31,052 nt of DNA from MESE01 sp036675035. GTDB lineage: Bacteria; Pseudomonadota; Gammaproteobacteria; Burkholderiales; Burkholderiaceae_D. Shown here piece after piece: positions 1 to 7,381 of the stretch. Made by a program: the position numbers and the translations under genes. Within the stretch, counting starts at the first letter, position 1. The number at the start of each line of letters is the position of its first letter. A model generated the notes under the pieces. The model had not been told where the DNA came from. It saw only the letters and a program-made list of their open reading frames with translations, and did no database searches. The DNA lies in contig JAKFFO010000175.1 in assembly GCA_036675035.1 (NCBI GenBank), positions 1 through 31,052 on the forward strand, in the 5' to 3' direction.

Positions 1-40
1 CGATTCCGCACATTATCTGCATAAACGCTTATTTTACGAG

Positions 41-526
41 ATGCGGCATTTTAAAACCCGATTGAAGGATGAAGCAGCCACCGCAGCATTGGGCGCCGCG
101 ATGGTGCGCGCGCTCGTGCCCGGCCTGGCCATCTACCTGCATGGAGAGCTCGGCACCGGAAAAACAACGCTCACGCGCGCTCTCCTGCATGCCGCCGGCT
201 ACAGCGGTCATGTAAAGAGCCCCACCTACACGCTGGCCGAACCGTATTCCGTGATCATCGGCGGACGCCCGCTGGAAATCATTCATTTCGATTTGTATCG
301 CATGGCCGGACCGGAGGAGTTTCTCGAGGCCGGGTTCCGTGAGTACTTCAACCACGATACCGTATGCATCGTCGAATGGCCGGAAAAGGCCGATCCCGTG
401 TTGCCGACGCCCGACATCAATGTGATCCTGAGCGTCGCAGCTAAAGGACGTGATGTAGAATTGCAAGCGTTGTCTGACCAGGGTTCTCAATGTCTCGATC
501 GACTGCACTTCACACCAAATACGTAA
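41..526 (+). CDS. tsaE: tRNA threonylcarbamoyladenosine biosynthesis ATPase TsaE
   Basis: This is the P-loop ATPase that works with TsaB, TsaC and TsaD to make t6A at position 37 of ANN-decoding tRNAs in the cytoplasm. The 161-residue product has the usual family length. A Walker A motif (GELGTGKTT) lies at residues 35-43, followed by the family-typical SPTYTLAEPY stretch, HFDLYR, and an IVEWPEK segment near the C terminus. The ATG at 41 has only a weak ribosome binding site. Its 3' end overlaps the start of amiC by 37 bases, so the two are probably co-transcribed and translationally coupled. The 40 bases upstream hold no gene that I can recognise. Family assignment is secure. Confidence 0.95.
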   Translation: MRHFKTRLKDEAATAALGAAMVRALVPGLAIYLHGELGTGKTTLTRALLHAAGYSGHVKSPTYTLAEPYSVIIGGRPLEIIHFDLYRMAGPEEFLEAGFREYFNHDTVCIVEWPEKADPVLPTPDINVILSVAAKGRDVELQALSDQGSQCLDRLHFTPNT

Positions 527-1776
527 ACCAAAAAACGCGCCGCACGGTACTTAAAGCCGGCGGCGCACTCCTCCTCTCCGTCATCGCTCCCGGCATCTCG
601 CATGCGGCGCAAATCGTCGCGGTACGGGTCTGGCCGGCGGAAGAATACACCCGTGTGACGCTGGAGAACGATACCGATCTCAAGACCTCACACTTTACGC
701 TCAAGAACCCGGAGCGGCTGGTTGTGGATATCGAAGGCGTCGATCTGAATCCGGAGCTGACCGGGCTGGTCGCAAAGATCCAGTCGAACGATCCGTATAT
801 CAGTCAGGTGCGCGTCGGACAGAATCGCCCGAACGTGGTGCGGCTGGTATTCGATCTCAAAGAGGAAATTACACCGCAGGTTTTCACGCTCACGCCGATC
901 GGCGGTTACCGGCATCGATTGATATTCGATCTGTATCCGGTCAATCCGCCCGATCCGATTGCCGACTTGATCGAAAAAGGGCAATGGTTGAAAGAGCCCG
1001 CCGACACGCCGCCACTGGCCGATGCGCAGCCTGACAAAAAACCGAAGCAATCCGGCCCGCAACTGGCGCGCATGATTACGATTGCACTCGACCCGGGCCA
1101 TGGCGGCGAAGACCCAGGCGCGATCGGTCGCGGCGGAAATCGCGAAAAGGATGTCGTGCTCGCGATTGCCAAGCGACTCAAGACCAAAATCGAAGAACAA
1201 CCGAACATGCGCGTGATGCTGACGCGCGACGCCGATTATTTTGTTCCGCTGCAGGCCCGCGTCAAAAAGGCGCGCAAGGTGCAAGCCGACCTGCTGGTTT
1301 CGATCCATGCCGATGCGTGGATCGAACCTACCGCGCGCGGTTCATCGGTATTTGCGTTGTCGGAAAAAGGCGCCAGTTCGACCGCTGCGCGATGGCTGGC
1401 GAACAAGGAAAATTCGGCCGATCTGATCGGCGGGGTCAATATCAAGACGCGGGACCGCCAGCTGGCCAGCGTGCTGCTCGATCTATCCACCACGGCCCAG
1501 ATCAACGACAGCATGAAACTGGCAAAAGCAGTGCTGACTGAAATCGGCGGCATCAATCGTCTGCATAAGAATGCCGTGGAACAGGCCGGCTTCGCGGTAT
1601 TGAAAGCGCCCGATATTCCGAGCATCCTGATCGAAACCGCATTCATTTCGAATCCGGAAGAGGAAGCCAAGCTGTCCGACAATGGATATCAGGACCAGAT
1701 GGCGGATGCGATCCTGAATGGCATAAAGAACTATTTTGCAAAAAATCCGCCATTGGCAAAGCATCGGCTGATGTAG
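490..1776 (+). CDS. amiC: N-acetylmuramoyl-L-alanine amidase AmiC
   Basis: This is a periplasmic zinc amidase that cleaves the bond between MurNAc and the stem peptide, normally to split septal peptidoglycan during daughter-cell separation. The 428-residue product begins with a twin-arginine-type signal (RRTVLK at residues 17-22, then a hydrophobic stretch ending SHAA near 40). That fits the Tat export known for E. coli AmiC. An AMIN domain (about 42-150) should direct it to the septum. The amidase_3 domain (about 196-415) has the expected metal and catalytic residues: His204 in DPGHGGEDPG, Glu219, His273 in SIHADAW, and Glu382 in LIETAFISN. The ATG at 490 lies six bases after an AGGG element and inside the end of tsaE. 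Confidence 0.95.
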   Translation: MSRSTALHTKYVNQKTRRTVLKAGGALLLSVIAPGISHAAQIVAVRVWPAEEYTRVTLENDTDLKTSHFTLKNPERLVVDIEGVDLNPELTGLVAKIQSNDPYISQVRVGQNRPNVVRLVFDLKEEITPQVFTLTPIGGYRHRLIFDLYPVNPPDPIADLIEKGQWLKEPADTPPLADAQPDKKPKQSGPQLARMITIALDPGHGGEDPGAIGRGGNREKDVVLAIAKRLKTKIEEQPNMRVMLTRDADYFVPLQARVKKARKVQADLLVSIHADAWIEPTARGSSVFALSEKGASSTAARWLANKENSADLIGGVNIKTRDRQLASVLLDLSTTAQINDSMKLAKAVLTEIGGINRLHKNAVEQAGFAVLKAPDIPSILIETAFISNPEEEAKLSDNGYQDQMADAILNGIKNYFAKNPPLAKHRLM

Positions 1777-1790
1777 CCCAATTATTGCAA

Positions 1791-1819
1791 GTTCAGTCTG
1801 TCATTCGCCGAGACTGAAC
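1791..1819. terminator. Inverted repeat between convergent amiC and arsR-type gene
   Basis: GTTCAGTCT (1791-1799) and AGACTGAAC (1811-1819) form a perfect 9-bp stem with an 11-base loop. The structure sits at the meeting point of two convergent genes and overlaps the last codons of the ArsR-type gene. There is no long T-run on either side, so a bidirectional terminator is an inference from position and symmetry. Confidence 0.4.
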
Positions 1820-2499
1820 GTTACCTTCAATTGGCGTTGCCCCAGTCGCGTCACCGCAAGAGCGCGGCTATCCAGATCCTGTTCGACCCAGCCCCGCTGC
1901 AAAAGATGTTGCAGAAGTACGGCACCAAGCGCACCGCCGAGATGCGGCCGGCGTTCGCTCCAGTCCAGGCAGGAACAGGCAAATCGACGGCGAAGCTTGC
2001 GTGCGGCGGCAACGTCCACGCCGAGGTGCGCCATTGCCGCTTCACCCTCGGCAGTCAATTCATACCCGCTGTCGTCGGGCGCGCCTGCGATCAGCCATCC
2101 TTGCGTCAGCAAATGATCGTGCAACGCCACTGCCACCGAGCCGGCCATATGATCGTAGCAGGTGCGCGCATTTCGCAACCTGTTCGGCGTGTTGGGCTTG
2201 AAGCCGGGGCGCGGCACGCCGGCAACCACGAGAAGCGCCTCAAGGGCTAACGCGACATCGTTTCCCGCCAGTTGATAATAACGATGCCTGCCTTGCGCGA
2301 AGACCTGGATCAGCTGTTGTTCTTTCAGCCGCGCCAGATGCGCGCTGGCGGTGGACGGACTTACCTCGGCTACCACTGCAAGCTCAGTGCCGGTTCGCGC
2401 ATGCCCATCCATCAGACAACAAAGCATGCGGGCGCGTGCCGGCTCCGCGATGGCTCCGGCGACCCGGGCAAGATAGGTATCGGCATGTTCTGCATTCAT
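1801..2499 (-). CDS. ArsR-family winged-helix regulator with duplicated C-terminal segment
   Basis: This is a 232-residue DNA-binding regulator. Residues about 10-75 form an ArsR-type winged helix: ELAVVAEVSPSTASAHLARL is the helix-turn-helix, followed by a wing with GRHRYYQL. Classical ArsR proteins are only about 100-120 residues; here a long extension follows. It appears to hold two related segments, about 114-160 and 177-224. Each starts at a cysteine (Cys114, Cys177), then runs through an L.HLL..GW core and an alternating hydrophobic T..G....L end. Cys27 and Cys28 lie in the DNA-binding domain. The ligand is unknown; metal, thiol-reactive or redox sensing are all possible. It is divergent from the P450 remnant with a 98-bp shared intergenic region, so it probably controls that locus. 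ArsR fold is secure, target is inference. Confidence 0.85.
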   Translation of the reverse strand: MNAEHADTYLARVAGAIAEPARARMLCCLMDGHARTGTELAVVAEVSPSTASAHLARLKEQQLIQVFAQGRHRYYQLAGNDVALALEALLVVAGVPRPGFKPNTPNRLRNARTCYDHMAGSVAVALHDHLLTQGWLIAGAPDDSGYELTAEGEAAMAHLGVDVAAARKLRRRFACSCLDWSERRPHLGGALGAVLLQHLLQRGWVEQDLDSRALAVTRLGQRQLKVTFSLGE

Positions 2500-2597
2500 A
2501 GTTTGATCGTAAGCGAAGTATCAACGTAATGCAATCCGCATAATGGTCGACATCGAGGCAGATCAGCTTCAATCCCCTATCAGTTGCCAAGGCAATC
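2500..2597. promoter_or_regulatory. Divergent regulatory region, arsR-type gene / P450 remnant
   Basis: These 98 bases separate two divergent genes. On the minus strand TTGATA (2519-2524) could be a -35 element, with TATGAA about 18 bases further, overlapping the regulator's start codon. On the plus strand CATAAT (2539-2544) resembles a -10 box, but no matching -35 is visible. A short inverted repeat ATGC-N5-GCAT at 2529-2541 overlaps that box and would suit a dimeric winged-helix regulator. An AAGG ribosome binding site precedes the ATG at 2598. Operator function is inferred from position only. Confidence 0.3.
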
Positions 2598-3104
2598 ATG
2601 AATCCGACCAATCCTGTTGCCGCCGTGGTCCATCCGGATCCATATCCGTACTATGCCGACCTGGTGGCCGGCTCGCCTGCGGGCGACATATTCAGTCACC
2701 TGATTCGGATGAACGACGGGGCAGATCTTCTTGGGTTCGACGCGGCGGAAGTGAGTCGCTTCGATCCGAAGGTCCAGAATACGCGCAGGTTCGTCTTCGA
2801 GCCAACGTCGATTGCGGGCATTGAATTGAATCCGGGCACCCCGATCCTGGTCGTGCTCGCTGCCGCCGGCCGCGACCCGTCCGCCAATTCCGATTCAGAC
2901 CAGTTCTTGCTGGATCGTGAAAACCGGCGTACTTTCGGGTTCGGAAGTGGTGTACATGCATGCCCGGGACAGGCCAGCGCGTGCGCAATTGCAACTGCCG
3001 CGATCGAGGAGCTGCTTGCTGTTCTTCCAGCATTGCCTGGCACGAACATTGATTGGACTTATCGCCCATCGGCCAATGGACGCATCCCGTTGTTTTCCCA
3101 ATGA
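2598..3104 (+). pseudogene. Cytochrome P450 with large internal deletion (remnant)
   Basis: The 168-residue reading frame joins the extreme N terminus of a bacterial P450 (HPDPYPYYADLVA, residues 12-24) to its C-terminal haem-binding part. The later part has an ExxR motif (EVSR, 51-54), the VQNTRRF segment, and a clear haem loop FGFGSGVHACPG with the axial ligand Cys122. Complete class I bacterial P450s are about 380-420 residues, so roughly 220 residues are missing, including the I-helix oxygen-activation motif. The frame is intact and the gene keeps an AAGG ribosome binding site. It therefore looks like one or more in-frame deletions rather than a frameshift, and catalysis is unlikely. It is divergent from an ArsR-type regulator and 22 bases upstream of an ABM-domain gene, probably one transcript. 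Confidence 0.75.
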
Positions 3105-3126
3105 ATCAACATCCAAGGAGCATTGA

Positions 3127-3471
3127 ATGATCGCTGTCATTTTTGAAGTCTGGCCGCGCGCGGAAACCAGGCAGCAGTATCTCGACATTGCAGCGGCACT
3201 GAAGCCGCAGCTCGAAAAAATCGACGGATTCCTTTCCGTCGAACGGTTCCAAAGCCTGACCGATCCGGAAAAACTGCTTTCACTCTCGTTCTGGCGCGAT
3301 GAAGAAGCGGTTGCCCATTGGCGCAGCCTGGAAACCCATCGTGCTGCGCAATCGAAAGGCCGTGCCTCGGTGTTCAGCGATTATCGCCTGAGAGTCGCCG
3401 CGGTGGTGCGCGACTATGGAATGAATCATCGCGAACAGGCGCCGGCAGACAGCTTGGAGCGTCATGGTTGA
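3127..3471 (+). CDS. Antibiotic biosynthesis monooxygenase (ABM) domain protein
   Basis: This is a small cytoplasmic protein of 114 residues with the dimeric alpha-beta barrel (ABM) fold. Visible features are the first strand MIAVIFEVWP, a helix with YLDIAAALKPQLEKIDGFLSV, then SLSFWRDEEAVAHWRS and a HRAAQSKGR segment, which is the usual order in this family. Members include cofactor-free monooxygenases, haem-degrading enzymes and many of unknown substrate, so the reaction cannot be named. A strong AAGGAG ribosome binding site (3115-3120) precedes the ATG. It follows the P450 remnant closely and is probably in the same operon. The C-terminal 20 residues after VVRDYG look unstructured. Confidence 0.85.
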   Translation: MIAVIFEVWPRAETRQQYLDIAAALKPQLEKIDGFLSVERFQSLTDPEKLLSLSFWRDEEAVAHWRSLETHRAAQSKGRASVFSDYRLRVAAVVRDYGMNHREQAPADSLERHG

Positions 3472-3537
3472 ACCGGAATCCATGATTCAGGTTTGAGTAC
3501 ATGCGATGCACGCATCGGCAAATACGGCTGCGCCGAT
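3471..3537. terminator. Stem-loops between convergent ABM and DedA genes
   Basis: This short gap between convergent genes is rich in hairpins. AACC-g-GAATC (3471-3480) pairs with GATTC-a-GGTT (3484-3493) around a CAT loop. CGATGC (3504-3509) pairs with GCATCG (3512-3517), and ATCGGC (3514-3519) can pair instead with GCCGAT (3532-3537). No clear T-run follows. A bidirectional transcription stop is plausible but inferred from position. Confidence 0.3.
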
Positions 3538-3538
3538 T

Positions 3539-4192
3539 TCAGACCTGTTTTCGGCGTGACAGTTTCGCGTAGAACTTCCACAATCCGCCCAGAATCAGCG
3601 GAACGACCGCAGCGCCTATACCGACCATGACAATGGTATTGAGGTGATCACGGATGATCGGAATGTTTCCGAAAAAATAACCGGCCGCGACCAGTCCGAC
3701 CACCCAGATAACGGCGCCGGTAACGTTATAAAACTGGAATTTTGCAAATGTCATCAGCGAGACGCCGGCGACAAACGGGGCAAAGGTACGCACGATCGGC
3801 ACGAAACGCGCGAGGATGATGGTTTTGCCGCCGTGATTTTCATAGAACGCATGCGTCTTTATCAACGCAGTCTTGTCGATCCATTTGTAATCATGAGTGA
3901 ATACCTTCTGCCCGATGGATCTGCCTATCCAGTAATTGACAGTATTGCCGGTGACGGCCGCGGTGATCAGCAACGCCATCAATATCCACACATTCATCGC
4001 ACCGGATGCGCTGAAAGCGCCGGCGACAAACAGCAATGAATCGCCGGGCAAAAATGGAAACACGACCAATCCGGTTTCCGCAAACACGATCGCCGACAAC
4101 ACGGCATAGACCAGCGTACCGTACTCGGCGATGATGGTGCCTAGCGATTTATCGATATGCAAGATCATGTCGAGCAGTTGCATGAAATCCAT
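3539..4192 (-). CDS. DedA family inner-membrane protein
   Basis: This is a polytopic inner-membrane protein of the DedA/SNARE-associated (VTT domain) superfamily, 217 residues. DedA proteins are linked to proton-motive-force maintenance, envelope stress tolerance and possibly lipid flipping. Hydrophobic segments include AVLSAIVFAETGLVVFPF and WILMALLITAAVTGNTVNYW. The family-typical FLPGDSLLFVAG, GRSIGQKVF and LARFVPIVRTFAPFVAGVS motifs, with the conserved arginine pair, are present. I chose the ATG at 4192 rather than 4240 because AAGGA sits a few bases before it and the protein then starts MDFMQLLDMILHIDK, as in relatives. It is divergent from mutL and convergent with the ABM gene. Confidence 0.92.
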   Translation of the reverse strand: MDFMQLLDMILHIDKSLGTIIAEYGTLVYAVLSAIVFAETGLVVFPFLPGDSLLFVAGAFSASGAMNVWILMALLITAAVTGNTVNYWIGRSIGQKVFTHDYKWIDKTALIKTHAFYENHGGKTIILARFVPIVRTFAPFVAGVSLMTFAKFQFYNVTGAVIWVVGLVAAGYFFGNIPIIRDHLNTIVMVGIGAAVVPLILGGLWKFYAKLSRRKQV

Positions 4193-4231
4193 GATTTTCC
4201 TTGTCTGGCGCACTTTGTTTGGTAGCGCGGA

Positions 4232-4237
4232 ATCATA
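4232..4237 (-). promoter_or_regulatory. Possible -10 element for the DedA gene
   Basis: On the minus strand TATGAT (4237 to 4232) lies about 40 bases before the DedA start codon. No convincing -35 box is seen at 16-18 bases, so this is a weak call based on match to the sigma-70 consensus and distance. Confidence 0.25.
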
Positions 4238-4320
4238 CACTACGGCCCGCCAGTGCGACAGGGTGGACAGAATGACATATGCGTCCCGTCAAACCGCAAA
4301 ATGACCGATGCTCCGGGCGT

Positions 4321-4326
4321 TATAAT
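4321..4326 (+). promoter_or_regulatory. Perfect TATAAT just before mutL
   Basis: TATAAT ends six bases before the chosen mutL start codon. If used, transcription would begin at or next to the ATG, giving a nearly leaderless mRNA. No ribosome binding site is seen in those six bases, which is compatible with that idea. No good -35 is visible at the expected distance, so promoter activity is uncertain. Confidence 0.3.
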
Positions 4327-4332
4327 CGCGCC

Positions 4333-6156
4333 ATGACCACGCCGACTTTCACCGCCCGCGCTATCCAGCCCCTGCCCGATCAATTGATATCCCAGATCGC
4401 GGCCGGCGAAGTCATCGAACGGCCGGCGGCGGTAGTAAAGGAGCTGCTCGAGAACGCGCTTGACGCGAATGCGATGCACATCACGGTACGACTGGAACAA
4501 GGCGGCGTAAAGCGCATTGCGGTCACCGACGACGGGCGCGGCATTCCGCCCGAGCAGATGCCGCTGGCACTTGCCAGGCACGCGACATCGAAAATCGCGT
4601 CCTTGTCGGACCTGGAAAACGTCGCAACTCTTGGGTTTCGCGGCGAAGCGCTCGCATCGATCGCGTCCGTGGCGCAGCTCAAGCTGACGTCGCGCACCGC
4701 AGATGCCGAGCACGCATGGGAGATCGACGGCGCATCGCCGGGCAGCGTGATGCCTTCTTCCGGCGCACCCGGCACGACGATCGATGTGCAGGACCTTTAT
4801 TTCAACACGCCGGCGCGCCGCAAATTCCTGAAAACCGAGCAAACCGAATTCGGGCATTGCGCCGAAGTCGTGCGCCGCATTGCACTTGCGCGGCCCGACG
4901 TCGCTTTCTCGCTGTCGCATAACGGAAAAACCGTCGATCATTGGAATGCGAACGAAATCGCGAAACGCAGCGCGCATATTCTGGGCGACGATTTCGCCAA
5001 CGCGCGCCTCGCACTGGAAGAAATTGCCGGCCCGCTGCGACTCCACGGATTTGCCGGATTGCCGACCGCGTCACGCACACGCGCAGATGCGCAGTATTTT
5101 TACGTCAACGGACGCTTCGTTCGCGACAAGCTGTTGACGCATGCGGTGCGCGCAGCTTATCAGGACGTGCTGCACGGGGACCGCTATCCGTCGTATGTAT
5201 TGGCACTCGACCTTGAACCGGCCCTGGTCGACGTCAATGTGCATCCGTCGAAAACAGAAGTACGGTTTCGCGACAGCCGCGCAGTGCATCAGTTCGTGTT
5301 CCATGCGGTCAGCCGGGCGCTGGCCCGGACATCGGCTACTGATTTCGGTGCCGCACCGGCGCCCTTGCCTTCGACATCGAACGTATTGCCGTGGCTGCGC
5401 GAGCAGCGACAAACATCGTTCGGCTCGCAACTTTCGCCCGGACTGGGCGTTGCACAGAATCCTGCGAGTTACGGCGCCATGTTCGCAAGCGCTTCGAATG
5501 CGATTGAACCGGATGTTCTCGGCTCTGCTGCCGGGGCGCTCCAGATACCGCCGCCGCAAGAGCAGCAGGATGAATACCCGTTGGGATTCGCGCTTGCTCA
5601 ACTGCACGGCGTTTTCATTCTCGCGCAGAATCGCAACGGAATCGTACTCGTCGATATGCACGCGGCACATGAACGAATTTTGTACGAGCAGTTCAAGCAC
5701 GCACTCAACGACAACGCGGTGCAGGTGCAACCGCTGCTCATTCCGGTGACCTTCCATGCCGACGCGATCGAAGCCGGCACTGCGGCGGAAAACCAGGACA
5801 CCTTGCGCGCACTCGGTTTCGATATCGGCGTACTGTCGCCGACCACGCTGGCGGTGCGCGCGATTCCGGCCTTGCTCAAGAATGCAGATGCGCAGACGCT
5901 GGCGCGCGACGTGTTGCGCGATGTGCGCGAGTTCGGCGGGTCGCGCGTGCTGGTCGAACGGCAAAACGAATTGCTTGGCACACTCGCCTGTCATACCGCA
6001 GTGCGCGCCAACCGCACACTGACCGTTCCTGAAATGAATGCATTGTTGCGTCAGATGGAAGCTACCGAACGTGCCGACCAATGCAATCACGGTCGTCCGA
6101 CCTGGGTACAGCTTGCACTATCCGATCTGGACAAACTTTTCCTGCGTGGACAATAA
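4333..6156 (+). CDS. mutL: DNA mismatch repair protein MutL (endonuclease type)
   Basis: MutL couples mismatch recognition by MutS to strand removal. The 607-residue protein has the GHKL ATPase N terminus: IAAGEVIERPAAVVKELLEN with the catalytic Glu, DDGRGI, and TLGFRGEALASIASV. A variable linker follows (about 345-420), then the C-terminal dimerisation domain. That domain carries DMHAAHERILYE, which fits the DQHA(X)2E(X)4E metal-binding signature of MutL homologues with latent nicking activity, plus ACHTAVRAN and CNHGRP. E. coli MutL lacks this signature and relies on MutH, so a MutH-less repair pathway is expected here. I start at the ATG at 4333 (MTTPTFTARAIQPLPD); an upstream ATG at 4279 would add 18 residues with no family match. 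Confidence 0.96.
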   Translation: MTTPTFTARAIQPLPDQLISQIAAGEVIERPAAVVKELLENALDANAMHITVRLEQGGVKRIAVTDDGRGIPPEQMPLALARHATSKIASLSDLENVATLGFRGEALASIASVAQLKLTSRTADAEHAWEIDGASPGSVMPSSGAPGTTIDVQDLYFNTPARRKFLKTEQTEFGHCAEVVRRIALARPDVAFSLSHNGKTVDHWNANEIAKRSAHILGDDFANARLALEEIAGPLRLHGFAGLPTASRTRADAQYFYVNGRFVRDKLLTHAVRAAYQDVLHGDRYPSYVLALDLEPALVDVNVHPSKTEVRFRDSRAVHQFVFHAVSRALARTSATDFGAAPAPLPSTSNVLPWLREQRQTSFGSQLSPGLGVAQNPASYGAMFASASNAIEPDVLGSAAGALQIPPPQEQQDEYPLGFALAQLHGVFILAQNRNGIVLVDMHAAHERILYEQFKHALNDNAVQVQPLLIPVTFHADAIEAGTAAENQDTLRALGFDIGVLSPTTLAVRAIPALLKNADAQTLARDVLRDVREFGGSRVLVERQNELLGTLACHTAVRANRTLTVPEMNALLRQMEATERADQCNHGRPTWVQLALSDLDKLFLRGQ

Positions 6157-6166
6157 GCGGCGGCGA

Positions 6167-7381
6167 ATGACTTCAGATACCGCTCCGCTTGCGCAATACG
6201 CGCATGCTCCGCTGCTGATGCTGATCACCGCATTTCTGATGATGCAGCCGTTATCGACCGACTTGTATCTGGCATCGTTTCCTGGCCTGGCATCCGGTTT
6301 TCAGGTGCCGGCATCGACGGTGCAATTGACGCTTTCACTGTTTGTGATCGGTTTTGGCGGCGCTCAACTGATTATCGGCCCGTTGTCCGATCGCTTCGGC
6401 CGCCGCCCGGTCCTGTTGATCGGACTGGCCTTGTATGTCGCGGCAACGATAGTGTGCGGGCTGGCCCCAACTATCGAAGTGCTTATCGCCGGGCGTTTCT
6501 TGCAATCTCTCGGCTGCTGCTCCGCGGTCATGATCGCGCGTGCGATCGTGCGGGACGCCTACGATCCGGAACATAGCGTGCGGATCATCGCGAGGGCCAG
6601 CACCTGGCTTTCGCTGGCACCGATTCTGGGGCCGATCCTGGGGTCGTGGCTGCAAGTGACGTTCGGCTGGCGCGCCGCCTTCGCGGCGCTCGGAATCTTT
6701 TCCGCGTGCGTCATGGCGATCACGTTCTTCCGCCTGCCCGAAACCAACCTGCACAAGAATCCGCAGGCAACCGCCTTGCGCGGCCTGCTGGCCAACTATC
6801 GCCTGGTGCTTGGCTCGCGCGAGTTCTGGACCTACGCGCTGCCTGGTGCGCTGTCGTATGGTGCGATTTTCTCGTTCATTTCCGGCTCCTCGTTCATCTT
6901 GATCCAGGTACTCGATGTGCCGACCGCATGGTTCGGATTCTGTTTTGCCTTCGGCGTTACCGGATACATGGCGGGAACGATCGTGTGCCGCCGGATGCAG
7001 CCGACTCTGGGTACCACGCGGACCTTTTACCTCGGCACCGGCCTGTCGCTGGCGGCAGGCATCGTCTTTCTGGCTGCAGTCGCCGCCGGCATGGTCCATT
7101 GGGCGCTGATACTGGCTGTCATGTTCATGACGATGGCCGCACATGGCATCAACTTCCCGATTGCACAGTCATGCTCGGTCACGCCTTTTGCGCGTCAGGC
7201 CGGCACCGCAGCGGGCCTGATGGGTGCGCTGTCCATGGCGGTTGCGTTTGTGGTCGGCACGATCGTCGGCGCAACCCACAACGGCACCTTGTATCCGCTG
7301 GCAATAATTGCATGCGTACTCGGCCTGTTGATTTTTGTCATGGCACGCATGATTTCCGCTGCATCGGCGAGAGTTGTGTGA
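6167..7381 (+). CDS. Bcr/CflA family multidrug efflux MFS transporter
   Basis: This is a 404-residue inner-membrane proton-driven exporter of the drug:H+ antiporter-1 type, with about 12 predicted membrane helices. Recognisable features are MQPLSTDLYLASFPGLA in helix 1, as in Bcr/CflA proteins, and the cytoplasmic loop 2-3 signature GPLSDRFGRRPVLLIGL. In loop 4-5 IVRDAYDPEHSVRIIA is followed by APILGPILGSWL (motif C). Its substrate cannot be read from sequence; relatives export bicyclomycin, chloramphenicol or sulfonamides. The ATG at 6167 lies 10 bases after mutL, and the stop overlaps the miaA start by one base (TGATG), so mutL, this gene and miaA probably form one operon. Longer upstream starts overlap mutL and have no family support. 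Confidence 0.9.
   Translation: MTSDTAPLAQYAHAPLLMLITAFLMMQPLSTDLYLASFPGLASGFQVPASTVQLTLSLFVIGFGGAQLIIGPLSDRFGRRPVLLIGLALYVAATIVCGLAPTIEVLIAGRFLQSLGCCSAVMIARAIVRDAYDPEHSVRIIARASTWLSLAPILGPILGSWLQVTFGWRAAFAALGIFSACVMAITFFRLPETNLHKNPQATALRGLLANYRLVLGSREFWTYALPGALSYGAIFSFISGSSFILIQVLDVPTAWFGFCFAFGVTGYMAGTIVCRRMQPTLGTTRTFYLGTGLSLAAGIVFLAAVAAGMVHWALILAVMFMTMAAHGINFPIAQSCSVTPFARQAGTAAGLMGALSMAVAFVVGTIVGATHNGTLYPLAIIACVLGLLIFVMARMISAASARVV

Noticed and set aside
1831..2250. Plus-strand open frame opposite the ArsR-type gene
   Set aside because: Antisense shadow; the minus-strand frame has a clear winged-helix domain.
5071..6090. Long open frame on the minus strand opposite mutL (339 codons)
   Set aside because: It lies fully antisense to a well-conserved mutL, has no recognisable domain and has the low-complexity Arg/Gln/His composition typical of shadow frames in GC-rich DNA.
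6335..7144. Open frame opposite the MFS exporter (269 codons)
   Set aside because: Hydrophilic antisense shadow of a membrane-protein gene, with no domain match.
6646..7380. Frame open upstream of miaA, giving an apparent 562-residue fusion
   Set aside because: The first 245 codons are an out-of-frame reading of the exporter; MiaA homologues start at MRINAKPLAVAVMGPTASGKT-like sequence, here ATG 7381.
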